Source of the DNA: CAVSWN01 sp046728115
GTDB lineage: Bacteria > Acidobacteriota > Vicinamibacteria > Vicinamibacterales > CAVVIG01
Direction of reading: 5' to 3'
Assembly (NCBI GenBank): GCA_046728115.1
Contig: JBKPDW010000303.1
Location: forward strand, 1-5,952
DNA length: 5,952 nt
Shown: piece by piece, positions 1-5,844 of the stretch
How positions within the stretch are numbered: the stretch's first letter is position 1
Layout of the letters: each line of letters begins with the position of its first letter
Made by a program: the position numbers and the translations under genes
Notes under the pieces: generated by a model
The model's database searches: none
The model's input: the letters and a program-made list of their open reading frames with translations, nothing else
Told to the model about the DNA's origin: nothing

Positions 1-220
1 GATATAGATCGATCAGCGGTCGAAAGCGCCGCGGTTCGCCGCCGATGATCGCGACCATCAGTGGCAGGCCGAGCTCACCGGCGCGGACGAACGACTTCGG
101 CGTGCCGCCGACGCCGAGCCAGATCGGCAGCGGATTCTGGATCAACTCCAAGAGCCGCCGCCGGACCTGGCCCAGGCTGGTTCGGATCGCCGTCGTACGG
201 CTGCGATAGACGCGCGACAT
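1..220 (-). pseudogene. LLM-class flavin-dependent oxidoreductase, truncated fragment (runs off left edge)
   Basis: Reading the minus strand from the ATG at 220-218 gives 73 open codons to the window edge. From about residue 30 the translation matches the luciferase-like monooxygenase family: NPLPIWLGVGGTPKSFVRAG, then GLPLMVAIIGGEP and RFRPLIDLY. In full-length members (about 340 residues, TIM barrel binding FMN or F420) this block lies near residues 170-220. Roughly the first half of the enzyme, including the N-terminal strand and the helices shaping the flavin pocket, is therefore absent. A TAG stop (complement of 221-223) sits directly before the ATG in frame, no Shine-Dalgarno is visible, and residues 1-25 or so (MSRVYRSRTTAIRTSLGQ) do not resemble the family. 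I infer a decayed gene or a piece cut by a rearrangement; the toxin-antitoxin operon lies just upstream. Family assignment is firm, substrate unknown. The 3' end is outside the window. Confidence 0.72.
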
Positions 221-278
221 CTAAGGCTCTCATCCCTGTCCGAACACTCCAAGTTCTGGCGTCAGGTCGCTTCCAGTA

Positions 279-623
279 CTAGGCCGCGACCACACTAATC
301 CGACCCGTCTTCCGCGAACGGGGTTTGCGTCGAATCACGATTTCGACATCCTGGTCGAGCGCCGTCAACAGGTTCATCAGGCGTTCGACAGAGAACCCTG
401 CCAGCTTGTAGTTTCGAAGCGCAGACACCTTCGGCTGCGTCACTCCCAACACCTTGGCGGCATCGGCCTGTGAGAGTTTGCGCGCTTCAAGCACCTGATT
501 TAGCGCATACGCCAGGCGCAGTTTCGCTTGACGCTCGGCGGCGTCGGGCAAGCCAAGATCCGCAAACACATTTCCGGTGCCCCGAGTAACCGCTTCTCTC
601 CGTTCACCGCTTCGATTTGCCAT
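279..623 (-). CDS. XRE-family antitoxin (HigA-like, HTH_37 type) of a type II toxin-antitoxin pair
   Basis: This 114-residue protein is the DNA-binding antitoxin that should neutralise the upstream-encoded toxin and repress the shared promoter. The N-terminal block GNVFADLGLPDAAERQAKLR (17-36) is the signature start of antitoxins paired with Gp49/RelE-like toxins. A helix-turn-helix follows at about 48-72 (RKLSQADAAKVLGVTQPKVS), with TQPKVSALR as the recognition helix. The segment GFSVERLMNLLTALDQDVEIVI (77-98) is also characteristic. A basic tail (RRKPRSRKTGR) closes the protein. The ATG at 623-621 has a strong Shine-Dalgarno, GAGGAG (complement of 628-633), four bases upstream, which fixes the start. 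The first 20 nt overlap the toxin's 3' end, so the two are translationally coupled in toxin-then-antitoxin order, as in higBA. Length is normal for the family and no defect is visible. Confidence 0.9.
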   Translation of the reverse strand: MANRSGERREAVTRGTGNVFADLGLPDAAERQAKLRLAYALNQVLEARKLSQADAAKVLGVTQPKVSALRNYKLAGFSVERLMNLLTALDQDVEIVIRRKPRSRKTGRISVVAA

Positions 624-987
624 ACTGCTCCTCGTAGTCTCTCTCGGCGGTTTTCAGGCGTTCCGCGACCAGACTGACATCGCGCTTGCCTGTCCGAATA
701 CCGGACGGCGACTTCTTCTGAAACGCGTGCAAGACGTAGATCGCTTTCTCGAACCTGACCGTGTACACCGCCCGATACGCGTTGCCGTCGTGCGATTCAA
801 CGATCTCGAGCACGCCGGAACCAAGACCCTTCCACGGCTTGGCGGTCGGCGCCGTTCCACCGAACTGCGCGATGCCGAGGGCGTTGCCCATGTCATCCTT
901 GACCATGGCCGGAAAGCTCAGGAAATCGCGCTTGGACGACCCCACCCAATGTAGCGGCCTCTCGCCCGCGGCCGGCACATGTCGCAC
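604..987 (-). CDS. Gp49/RelE-superfamily toxin (HigB-like) of a type II toxin-antitoxin pair
   Basis: A 127-residue protein of the phage-derived Gp49-like (PF05973-type) toxin family within the RelE/HigB superfamily. Members are usually ribosome-dependent mRNA interferases acting in the cytoplasm. Visible family blocks are PLHWVGSSKRDFLSFP (11-26), AKPWKGLGSGVLEIVE (49-64), YRAVYTVRFEKAIYVLHAFQ (71-90) continuing into KKS (91-93), and the closing helix TGKRDVSLVAERLK (99-112). Basic and aromatic residues of the usual RNA-binding face (K53, R72, Y75, H87, K91, K92, K101, R102) are retained, so it looks functional. The start is a GTG at 987-985. A second in-frame GTG at 978-976 would remove MRH and is equally plausible, because the predicted transcription start falls at about 986. 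The gene is first in its operon and overlaps the antitoxin by 20 nt. The exact cellular target cannot be read from sequence. Confidence 0.88.
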   Translation of the reverse strand: MRHVPAAGERPLHWVGSSKRDFLSFPAMVKDDMGNALGIAQFGGTAPTAKPWKGLGSGVLEIVESHDGNAYRAVYTVRFEKAIYVLHAFQKKSPSGIRTGKRDVSLVAERLKTAERDYEEQYGKSKR

Positions 988-992
988 AGCCG

Positions 993-1021
993 ATTATCCC
1001 AGTTCGGGGATAGTGAATCAA
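993..1021 (-). promoter_or_regulatory. Sigma70-type promoter of the toxin-antitoxin operon
   Basis: On the minus strand a -35 box TTGATT (complement of 1016-1021) is followed by exactly 17 bp and a -10 box GATAAT (complement of 993-998; 5 of 6 to consensus). The predicted transcription start, seven bases past the -10, is at about 986, virtually on the toxin's first GTG (987-985). The transcript would therefore be leaderless from that GTG, or carry an 8-nt leader to the second GTG at 978. This is prediction from sequence only. Confidence 0.62.
995..1012. promoter_or_regulatory. Candidate HigA-type operator (inverted repeat TATCCC-N6-GGGATA)
   Basis: A perfect 6-bp inverted repeat, TATCCC at 995-1000 and GGGATA at 1007-1012, with a 6-bp spacer. 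Its left arm lies within the -10 box of the toxin-antitoxin promoter and the rest fills the spacer towards the -35. Dimeric XRE antitoxins repress their own operons through palindromes of this size, so bound antitoxin would occlude RNA polymerase here. Operator function is inferred from position and symmetry; no second copy is visible within the intergenic region. Confidence 0.55.
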
Positions 1022-1128
1022 GAGTGACAATTAACGAGATGAGTCTTGCCGAGACGACAAGGCCGCTGCTCAGCGTCCGCTTCGCACCCATTCACGCGTA
1101 AGCCCCGGCTCCAAGAGAAGGCGGCACA

Positions 1129-2022
1129 GTGACGACACGGAATGATGCCGGATACCGACGTAGCCTCGAGGTCCACGACAGAATCGAGGCGCTCTATCCG
1201 CGAATCGAGCAGCATGCCGCTCGTTTCCGCGGGATGACGCCGGCAGATTCCCGATTGCCTCGCCCGCCCGGCAAGACACCTGGATTGAGACCCGATCCGA
1301 TGGTCTGTGCGCTGGCGATCAAAGCGGCCACGACGAAGCGAGCGGTGTTCACGCTGTGTGAACTGGGGGACGGCGACAATGCGATGGCGCTCACCCGCGT
1401 CTTGCTCGAGAACGCGTGCCTGCTGGAGTGGCTGATCAGAGGTCAGGGACGCCAGCGGCTTGAAGCGTATGTGATGTTCACCAGTGTCCAGCATGAACGC
1501 GTTGCTGCCACTCTGCAGCGCCATGCGGACCGATTCGCGGCGGCCGGGGCGACGACGGATGTCGCATCGGACCCGTATCATCGGGCCGTATGGGCCGTGA
1601 CCTTCCGAGATGAAAAAGGCAGACCAACGCGCAGCGAACGTCCGACGTGGGAGTTCGACGACACGACGAAGCGGGGGAAGCCGTTCAATGTGAGCGACCT
1701 CTTTCGCGAGATCGCCGGTGGCGCGCACTCCTACGAATACGACGTTATGTACGGAGCGATTGGAAGCGACATCGTGCATTCCGGTCCCTTTAGCCTGACC
1801 CACACCTTGCAACGCATGGGGAGCCGCCTAACGTTCGTTCTCGAGCCGACGCCCGTCCGTGAGATGTGCACAATCGCGCTCGCGCTCAGCAATGCGGCGA
1901 TGTTCTTGGTGCTCGACTCCTTGACCGAATACCTCGGGCTCGACCTGTCGGCTGACCTCGAACCGTTGAAGGCGAAATCGAACTCGGACCCGTACTCGCA
2001 TGGCTCAGAAAGTGCTCAGTAG
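1129..2022 (+). CDS. DUF5677-like protein of unknown function
   Basis: A 297-residue soluble, mostly helical protein with no signal peptide or convincing membrane helix. The middle carries an Arg/Glu helix, ALTRVLLENACLLEWLIRG (87-105), resembling the 'ALxRxLxExxxxxxWL' helix of DUF5677-type proteins. A later SDIVHSGPFSL (213-223) resembles their conserved Ser/His segment, and a C-terminal hydrophobic helix (about 248-268) follows. Start is GTG at 1129, with AGAAGG (1116-1121) as Shine-Dalgarno at 7-nt spacing, which supports this start over internal ATGs. It is divergent from the toxin-antitoxin operon, sharing the 141-bp gap, and has no co-directional partner, so it is probably monocistronic. 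I see no clear promoter for it. DUF5677 members are scattered accessory genes without an established biochemical role; I assign no function. Family placement is from motif memory and is moderate; the existence of the gene is well supported by length and ribosome binding site. Confidence 0.78.
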   Translation: MTTRNDAGYRRSLEVHDRIEALYPRIEQHAARFRGMTPADSRLPRPPGKTPGLRPDPMVCALAIKAATTKRAVFTLCELGDGDNAMALTRVLLENACLLEWLIRGQGRQRLEAYVMFTSVQHERVAATLQRHADRFAAAGATTDVASDPYHRAVWAVTFRDEKGRPTRSERPTWEFDDTTKRGKPFNVSDLFREIAGGAHSYEYDVMYGAIGSDIVHSGPFSLTHTLQRMGSRLTFVLEPTPVREMCTIALALSNAAMFLVLDSLTEYLGLDLSADLEPLKAKSNSDPYSHGSESAQ

Positions 2023-2376
2023 TGCAGCGACACGACGGCTAGAATTGAACTCGTTGTGACATCCGCCTCGAGCCAATCCGTCAGCCGAGCGCAGCAACTC
2101 AGGATGGACGGGTCCATTGAAGCCGGTCCTGCTTCGCCAGACTACGTCCTTGATGGCGCTTGAGTGTAGCAGCCGCGGAGTCCCTGCTGTTAGACTGCCG
2201 CAGATCGACAGCGCACGCCGGGCGCTACGCTGCTCTCGAAGGTGACGATGGTGTTCGTTGTACTGTTCATACTGGGCGCGCTGGTGCTCCCGATCATCCT
2301 TCAGCGCGGACCGTCGTCGATGATAAGCGGCACGCGAGGCGCCGGCGTCGGCCGTGCGCGCTATCGGCCGTGCGCG
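2023..2376. other. Intergenic region between convergent genes, with a possible gene fragment
   Basis: These 354 nt separate two convergent genes. No RNA gene or complete CDS is recognised. On the plus strand, GAAGG (2238-2242) precedes an ATG at 2248 that opens a strongly hydrophobic peptide, MVFVVLFILGALVLPIILQR (20 residues), a plausible membrane helix. The frame then turns Arg-rich and runs antisense into the kinase gene (to 2601), so it looks like a broken small membrane-protein gene at best. Near the right end a GC-rich imperfect hairpin (arms 2326-2334 and 2353-2362, one bulge) could help end transcription from either side. It lacks a T-tract on both strands, so it is not a standard intrinsic terminator. 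Confidence 0.45.
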
Positions 2377-2380
2377 CTAT
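2349..2380. repeat. Tandem duplication, two perfect 16-bp copies
   Basis: The unit CGGCCGTGCGCGCTAT occurs at 2349-2364 and again at 2365-2380 with no mismatch and no spacer. The second copy contains the kinase stop codon (complement of 2377-2379), so the duplication lies at the very 3' end of that gene and leaves its reading frame intact. A recent slippage event is the simplest origin. Confidence 0.9.
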
Positions 2381-4962
2381 TTGTTGAACTGAGCCTGCCA
2401 GTTGAGCACGGCCGTCAGCGATGGTGCGGTCGCACCGGCCGGAAGCGCCCACATGAGGAACCGTTGACCATCACTACTCACCTCATAACTGCGTCCGACG
2501 ATGAACGTGTCGATGAGTGGCACCGGAATCAGCGGTTTGGGCTGACCAACCTGAAGTGGTTCCGACGTCGAGCGCGGGAACGTAATCGGAGCGACCATTA
2601 ACATCCGATTCGCACCGATAAAGAACACTTCGCTGCCGTCCCTCCTCCATTGCGGTTCACTGCCGCCGCCGGCCGAAATCTGGAATTTCGCGCCGGAGAG
2701 CGGAAACGACTGCACATAGACTTCATCGAGGCCGCTTTCGTTCGACGTATACGTCACCCAATGGCCATCGGGCGAGAAGCGCCCGTGCTTTTCGTCGAAC
2801 GGCGTCTGCAGGTACGGAAACGGTTTCCGGTCGTCGCTCGTCCCTTCCGAGACCTGCGGCGCGATCCACAGATCCTGTCCCGTCGTCTCGCCGGGAACCT
2901 GATACAGCACGAAACGCCCGTCGCTCGTCCAATCCTCCGGCCACCCCGCCGCGGTGCCCATCGTGACGAGCGCGCGCTCCGGACCAGCGCCGTTCCCCGA
3001 CTTGACGTACAAGTCGAAGGGGCCACGTCGGTTTGACGCCCAGACAATCCGCGATCCGTCCGGCGACCACATCGGCGGATCATCAATGCTCGGATCAAAC
3101 GTGAGCCGCGACCGCACACCGCGAACTGAATCCAGCACCCAGATGTCGCCATTCTCCGCAAATGCAATACGCGTCTGGTCAGGCGCGAGGCGGAAGTTCT
3201 GGTACGTTCCAGGCGGCCCGAATGGGGCGAGGAGCTTGCCGCGCCGATCCCACCAACTGAGTTGGCCGATGCTCCCTCCGGAGACTGGCGCAAAGACCAA
3301 CGCTCCGGTTTCGGAGGCCGAGAACGCGGACCACAACACCGTGCCACCGACATTTTCGGCGATCGGAAACGCTTCGCCGCTGACGATCAAGCGCGACGGA
3401 TTGAAGCGCTGCGCCAAGACCGTGCCGCTTCGGCGAAAGAGCAGATATCCATTGGCACCGGGAGTGCCCACGGCCGGTACGAAGCTCGCGGGACTCAGGT
3501 CCGAAAGAATCCGCACGGTCGGCCCGCCATCCAAGGACCCGACATGGATCCCCGCCGTTTCATGTTTCAGTTCCATGTACAGAAAATGGCGGCCATCAGG
3601 CAGGAACTCAGGCATGAGTTCCTGAACCGTCGAAGATGCCGTCTGCCGAAGCGGAACGGGAGTACCGCCGCTCGAGGGCACCTGGAACAATCCCGACGTT
3701 AGGGACAGCGGTAACACGATCGTCCCGTCCCGATTCCACGTACCGCCGTGCCCCTGCGAGACATTACAGACAATCTGCGCGGGCCCGCCGGTCGCTGCCA
3801 TCTTCTTCAACTTGCCCTGCGCGATGAATGCGAGAAACTGGCTGTCGGGCGACCAGAACACCTGTTCGACGCCTTCGGTTCCCGGCAACGCCTGCGCGTG
3901 TAACGAGTCCAGAGGCTGAATCCATAATCGCCGCCCCGCCACTAACGCGAGCACGCGGCCGTCGGGCGACAGCTTGAAGTAGTCGACCGTCGTTTTCTCG
4001 GGCGGAGGAATTTCGAAACGAATCGTGTGCGGCTCGGGCGGCCGAGGTTCGCGGAAATGAACGAGCGCCAGAACCGCGGCCGCCGACGCGCTGACAAGCG
4101 CCACGACCGGCCATCCCCAACTGCGAACGCGGCGCCGCGCAACGCCAGCGTGCGGCGAGTCCAGGTCGGCGGACGTCGGGGAGAGCAACTCCAGCGCGCC
4201 GCGTAGATCGCGCGCTGTCTGCCAGCGATCGTCCGGATCTTTCTCCAGGCAGCGCTTGAGAATTCGATCGAGAGCGGGCGGTCCGACATCGGCGATCGAG
4301 GGAGTCGGCCGCTCGAGAATCGCGGCGATCACGCTGGCCGGTGTCGTTCCATCGAACGCGCGCGTCCCGGTAACCATTTCGTATAGGACGAGACCGAACG
4401 AGAAAATATCGCTGCGCGGGCCCACCTCGCCGCCGTTGATCTGCTCAGGGGACATGTAGTGCCAGGTGCCAACAATCGTCCCTTCACCCGTCAGCAACGC
4501 CGTGGTGGTGGCGCCGCTGGCCTTAACCGGGTTGCCGATTTTCGCCAGTCCGAAGTCGAGCAGTTTCACACCAGTCTTGGTGACGAGGATATTCGCAGGC
4601 TTGAGATCCCGATGCGTCACGTGATGGCCGTGTGCCACGTCGAGTGCGGATGCAATTTGACAGGCGTATTCGAGGGCTCGTGCGACAGGCAGCGGTCCCT
4701 TCAGCGGCGCGCCGTCGACATACTCCATGACCAGATAGTTCGGACCGACGTCGTAGAGATGGCCGATATTCGGATGGTGCAGCGCCGACACGGCCCTAGC
4801 CTCGCGCTCAAATCGGTCGGTGAATTCCGCTTTGGAAACCTTGATCGCCACCACGCGCTCGAGTCTCGTGTCGAGCGCCTTGTACACCTCGCCCATTCCC
4901 CCGACACCAAGGACGGACACGATTTCGAACGAGCCGAGGCGCGCACCAGGACTCAACGGCAC
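2377..4962 (-). CDS. Transmembrane serine/threonine protein kinase with C-terminal TolB/PD40 beta-propeller
   Basis: An 861-residue receptor-type Hanks kinase. The cytoplasmic kinase domain (about 11-262) has the glycine loop GVGGMGEV (19-26), ATP lysine K41 in VVAIK, alpha-C glutamate E54, catalytic loop HRDLKPAN (117-124, D119 and N124), DFG (136-138), a Thr-rich activation loop (152-166), SPE (171-173), D185 and R246. All key residues are present, so it should be active. A basic stretch (RRRVR, 276-280) precedes one membrane helix at about 282-303. The outer part (about 310-861) is a TolB-like propeller with PD40 motifs such as LSPDGRVLAL (331), WSPDSQFLAFI (370), WSPDGSRIVW, FSPDGHWVTYTSN and VSSDGQRFLM, about ten in all. 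It probably senses an extracytoplasmic ligand. The C-terminus VLNWQAQFNK matches the usual end of such proteins, so the gene is full length. Start is GTG at 4962-4960; no clear Shine-Dalgarno, but LSPGARLGSFEI fits family starts. No partner gene adjoins; substrate and signal are unknown. Confidence 0.95.
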   Translation of the reverse strand: MPLSPGARLGSFEIVSVLGVGGMGEVYKALDTRLERVVAIKVSKAEFTDRFEREARAVSALHHPNIGHLYDVGPNYLVMEYVDGAPLKGPLPVARALEYACQIASALDVAHGHHVTHRDLKPANILVTKTGVKLLDFGLAKIGNPVKASGATTTALLTGEGTIVGTWHYMSPEQINGGEVGPRSDIFSFGLVLYEMVTGTRAFDGTTPASVIAAILERPTPSIADVGPPALDRILKRCLEKDPDDRWQTARDLRGALELLSPTSADLDSPHAGVARRRVRSWGWPVVALVSASAAAVLALVHFREPRPPEPHTIRFEIPPPEKTTVDYFKLSPDGRVLALVAGRRLWIQPLDSLHAQALPGTEGVEQVFWSPDSQFLAFIAQGKLKKMAATGGPAQIVCNVSQGHGGTWNRDGTIVLPLSLTSGLFQVPSSGGTPVPLRQTASSTVQELMPEFLPDGRHFLYMELKHETAGIHVGSLDGGPTVRILSDLSPASFVPAVGTPGANGYLLFRRSGTVLAQRFNPSRLIVSGEAFPIAENVGGTVLWSAFSASETGALVFAPVSGGSIGQLSWWDRRGKLLAPFGPPGTYQNFRLAPDQTRIAFAENGDIWVLDSVRGVRSRLTFDPSIDDPPMWSPDGSRIVWASNRRGPFDLYVKSGNGAGPERALVTMGTAAGWPEDWTSDGRFVLYQVPGETTGQDLWIAPQVSEGTSDDRKPFPYLQTPFDEKHGRFSPDGHWVTYTSNESGLDEVYVQSFPLSGAKFQISAGGGSEPQWRRDGSEVFFIGANRMLMVAPITFPRSTSEPLQVGQPKPLIPVPLIDTFIVGRSYEVSSDGQRFLMWALPAGATAPSLTAVLNWQAQFNK

Positions 4963-4982
4963 AGGATTCAGTGTGTGGACGG

Positions 4983-5011
4983 ATTATACCGGCGCCGAAG
5001 CCCCCTGACCC
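4983..5011 (-). promoter_or_regulatory. Promoter of the serine/threonine kinase gene
   Basis: On the minus strand a perfect TATAAT (complement of 4983-4988) lies 20 bp upstream of the kinase GTG. The predicted transcription start is near 4976, giving a leader of about 14 nt with no evident Shine-Dalgarno. The hexamer at 17-bp spacing is GGGTCA (complement of 5006-5011), only 3 of 6 to the -35 consensus, so the promoter may depend on an activator. The upstream region is GC-rich with repeated CTTCGG-like segments. Confidence 0.55.
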
Positions 5012-5525
5012 CGAAGGCTCCACGTCGGCGGGTAATTGCTAGTCTGGGACATCGAAGACCCACAACGCCGGAAGACAGCCAGGCGTCGGTAGCGGCGCGC
5101 GACTCGTCAAGGTTCGTCGTTGTCAAGCGTGAGGCCGTGGCGTTTCCGTTGATCTTGGGGGCACGGCTTCGAGCGGTTCCTCTGGCGACACTTCCACGGG
5201 CGACAGGCTCTGGCAACTTAAGCCAGTGGATAGACCACATCTTGCTCTCGATAGGGCGCCGAGAGTTTGTCGGTGCCGCACGCGGGTTGAACCGATCCAG
5301 GTTGCGGACGGTATTCACCAGCGTGTTAACAAAACCGGGCGGATCCCCGCCGCAACACGGCTCGACTCGGGTATTCCGCAAGCGCGGCGAGCTGTGTCAT
5401 CAGCCTCGGCCCCGTGCACGGTGTTGCGCGAACGAGGCTGATGGAGCGTCTCGGTTCCTGCACGTGACTCTCGTTCTTATGCTCCTCTTCTTTTAGTCGC
5501 CGTTTCGCGGCGCCGTGCGACCGGA
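5012..5525. other. Long non-coding stretch without recognisable gene
   Basis: About 510 nt with no CDS I can support. Open frames on both strands (for example the minus frame 5381-4968) give Arg/Pro/Ser-rich translations without domain character, and no ribosome binding site precedes their starts. It contains the 11-bp inverted repeat at 5398-5443 and a smaller one (CTCTCG at 5245-5250, CGAGAG at 5260-5265). No tRNA, rRNA or CRISPR repeat is visible. It may be eroded former coding DNA or hold an unrecognised RNA. Confidence 0.5.
5398..5443. repeat. Perfect 11-bp inverted repeat with a palindrome in its loop
   Basis: The arm CATCAGCCTCG (5398-5408) is the exact reverse complement of CGAGGCTGATG (5433-5443), separated by 24 nt. 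Within the loop is a separate perfect 10-bp palindrome, CCGTGCACGG (5412-5421). In RNA this could form a long stem with an inner hairpin. No T-tract follows on either strand, so a classical terminator is unlikely. Function unknown. Confidence 0.8.
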
Positions 5526-5696
5526 TTACCAGACGATGCGATGTCGACGGCCGTCTTGGGGAAGGATTCCACCCGCCACGCGGACCATCTCAACCAATTC
5601 GGAAGGACCGATTAGTTTGACGTGAATCGCGGCGCCGAGTTCATCCAGTTGCGATCGAATGTCCGCGTCGAGGGTCGCCTCCCCGTCAGGCAGCAT
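5526..5696 (-). CDS. Small hypothetical ORF, possibly the 3' remnant of a larger gene
   Basis: A 56-codon frame on the minus strand, from ATG at 5696-5694 to TAA at 5528-5526. It starts MLPDGEATLDADIRSQLDEL and continues GAAIHVKLIGPSELVEMVRV, ending RRHRIVW. Unlike neighbouring frames it has balanced protein-like composition: an acidic amphipathic helix (about 8-21), a beta-like IHVKLIG strand, a Glu/Val helix and a short basic tail, which is a plausible folded alpha/beta piece. An in-frame TGA (complement of 5700-5702) lies two codons before the ATG and no Shine-Dalgarno is present, so it may be the C-terminal tail of a gene whose front was lost. A 7-bp direct repeat CAGCATA (5691-5697 and 5701-5707) sits exactly at the start and could mark a junction. 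I do not recognise the family. Confidence 0.4.
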   Translation of the reverse strand: MLPDGEATLDADIRSQLDELGAAIHVKLIGPSELVEMVRVAGGILPQDGRRHRIVW

Positions 5697-5775
5697 ACGT
5701 CAGCATAAAGATTTGACCCCGAAAATTGCCGATCATGACGGACCATCGTCGGTGCAGCGTGCGATTCACTTAGCC

Positions 5776-5809
5776 GGTCACTCGGTTTCCGAAACGGAAC
5801 CGAGTGGCT
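5776..5809. repeat. Strong near-perfect hairpin, 12-bp core stem
   Basis: The left arm CACTCGGTTTCCG (5779-5791) and right arm CGGAACCGAGTG (5795-5806) pair with one bulged T around an AAA loop. Allowing G-U pairs in RNA, the stem extends to 5776-5809. No T-tract follows on either strand, so it is not a typical intrinsic terminator. It lies between the tRNA fragment and the 56-codon ORF; it could be a processing signal, a protein-binding site or an element end. Confidence 0.75.
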
Positions 5810-5844
5810 CCGCAGACTGAACATGCGAATTTTCTAGGAAATTT

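Noticed and set aside
577..954. 125-codon plus-strand frame with a hydrophobic N-terminus (FAILLLVVSLGGFQAF)
   Set aside because: It is entirely antisense to the toxin and antitoxin genes, both recognised by family motifs. The hydrophobic look arises from the complement of Arg/Lys/Glu codons.
1018..1128. Possible integron attC site between the divergent genes
   Set aside because: No paired core sites (RYYYAAC and GTTRRRY in proper spacing) or long imperfect palindrome could be found.
1018..1812. 264-codon open frame on the minus strand
   Set aside because: It is antisense to the DUF5677-like gene, has Arg-rich low-quality composition and no ribosome binding site, and runs across the toxin-antitoxin promoter.
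2954..3625. 223-codon open frame on the plus strand, with other long frames inside 2650-4289 on both strands
   Set aside because: All are shadows of the kinase propeller region. The kinase frame alone shows repeated SPDG-type motifs.
4459..5496. 345-codon open frame on the plus strand
   Set aside because: More than half is antisense to the well-supported kinase gene. The translation is Arg/His-rich without domain character, and the long open frame is explained by GC-rich codon bias.
5503..5517. Short CGCCG/CGGCG hairpin next to a T-rich run (TTCTTTTAG), as a terminator
   Set aside because: The T-rich run lies on the 5' side of the stem on the plus strand and becomes A-rich on the minus strand, so neither orientation gives a stem followed by U residues.
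5708..5740. AT-richer stretch with TTTGACCCCGAAAATTGCC, suggestive of an IS21-type terminal sequence
   Set aside because: No second, inverted copy, no target-site duplication and no transposase frame are present in the window. A similar CCCCGA...AAATT near the tRNA end is short and in the opposite orientation.
5612..5824. 70-codon open frame on the minus strand
   Set aside because: It crosses the strong hairpin, overlaps the more protein-like 56-codon frame in another phase, and has a Ser/Arg-rich translation with no ribosome binding site that I could see.
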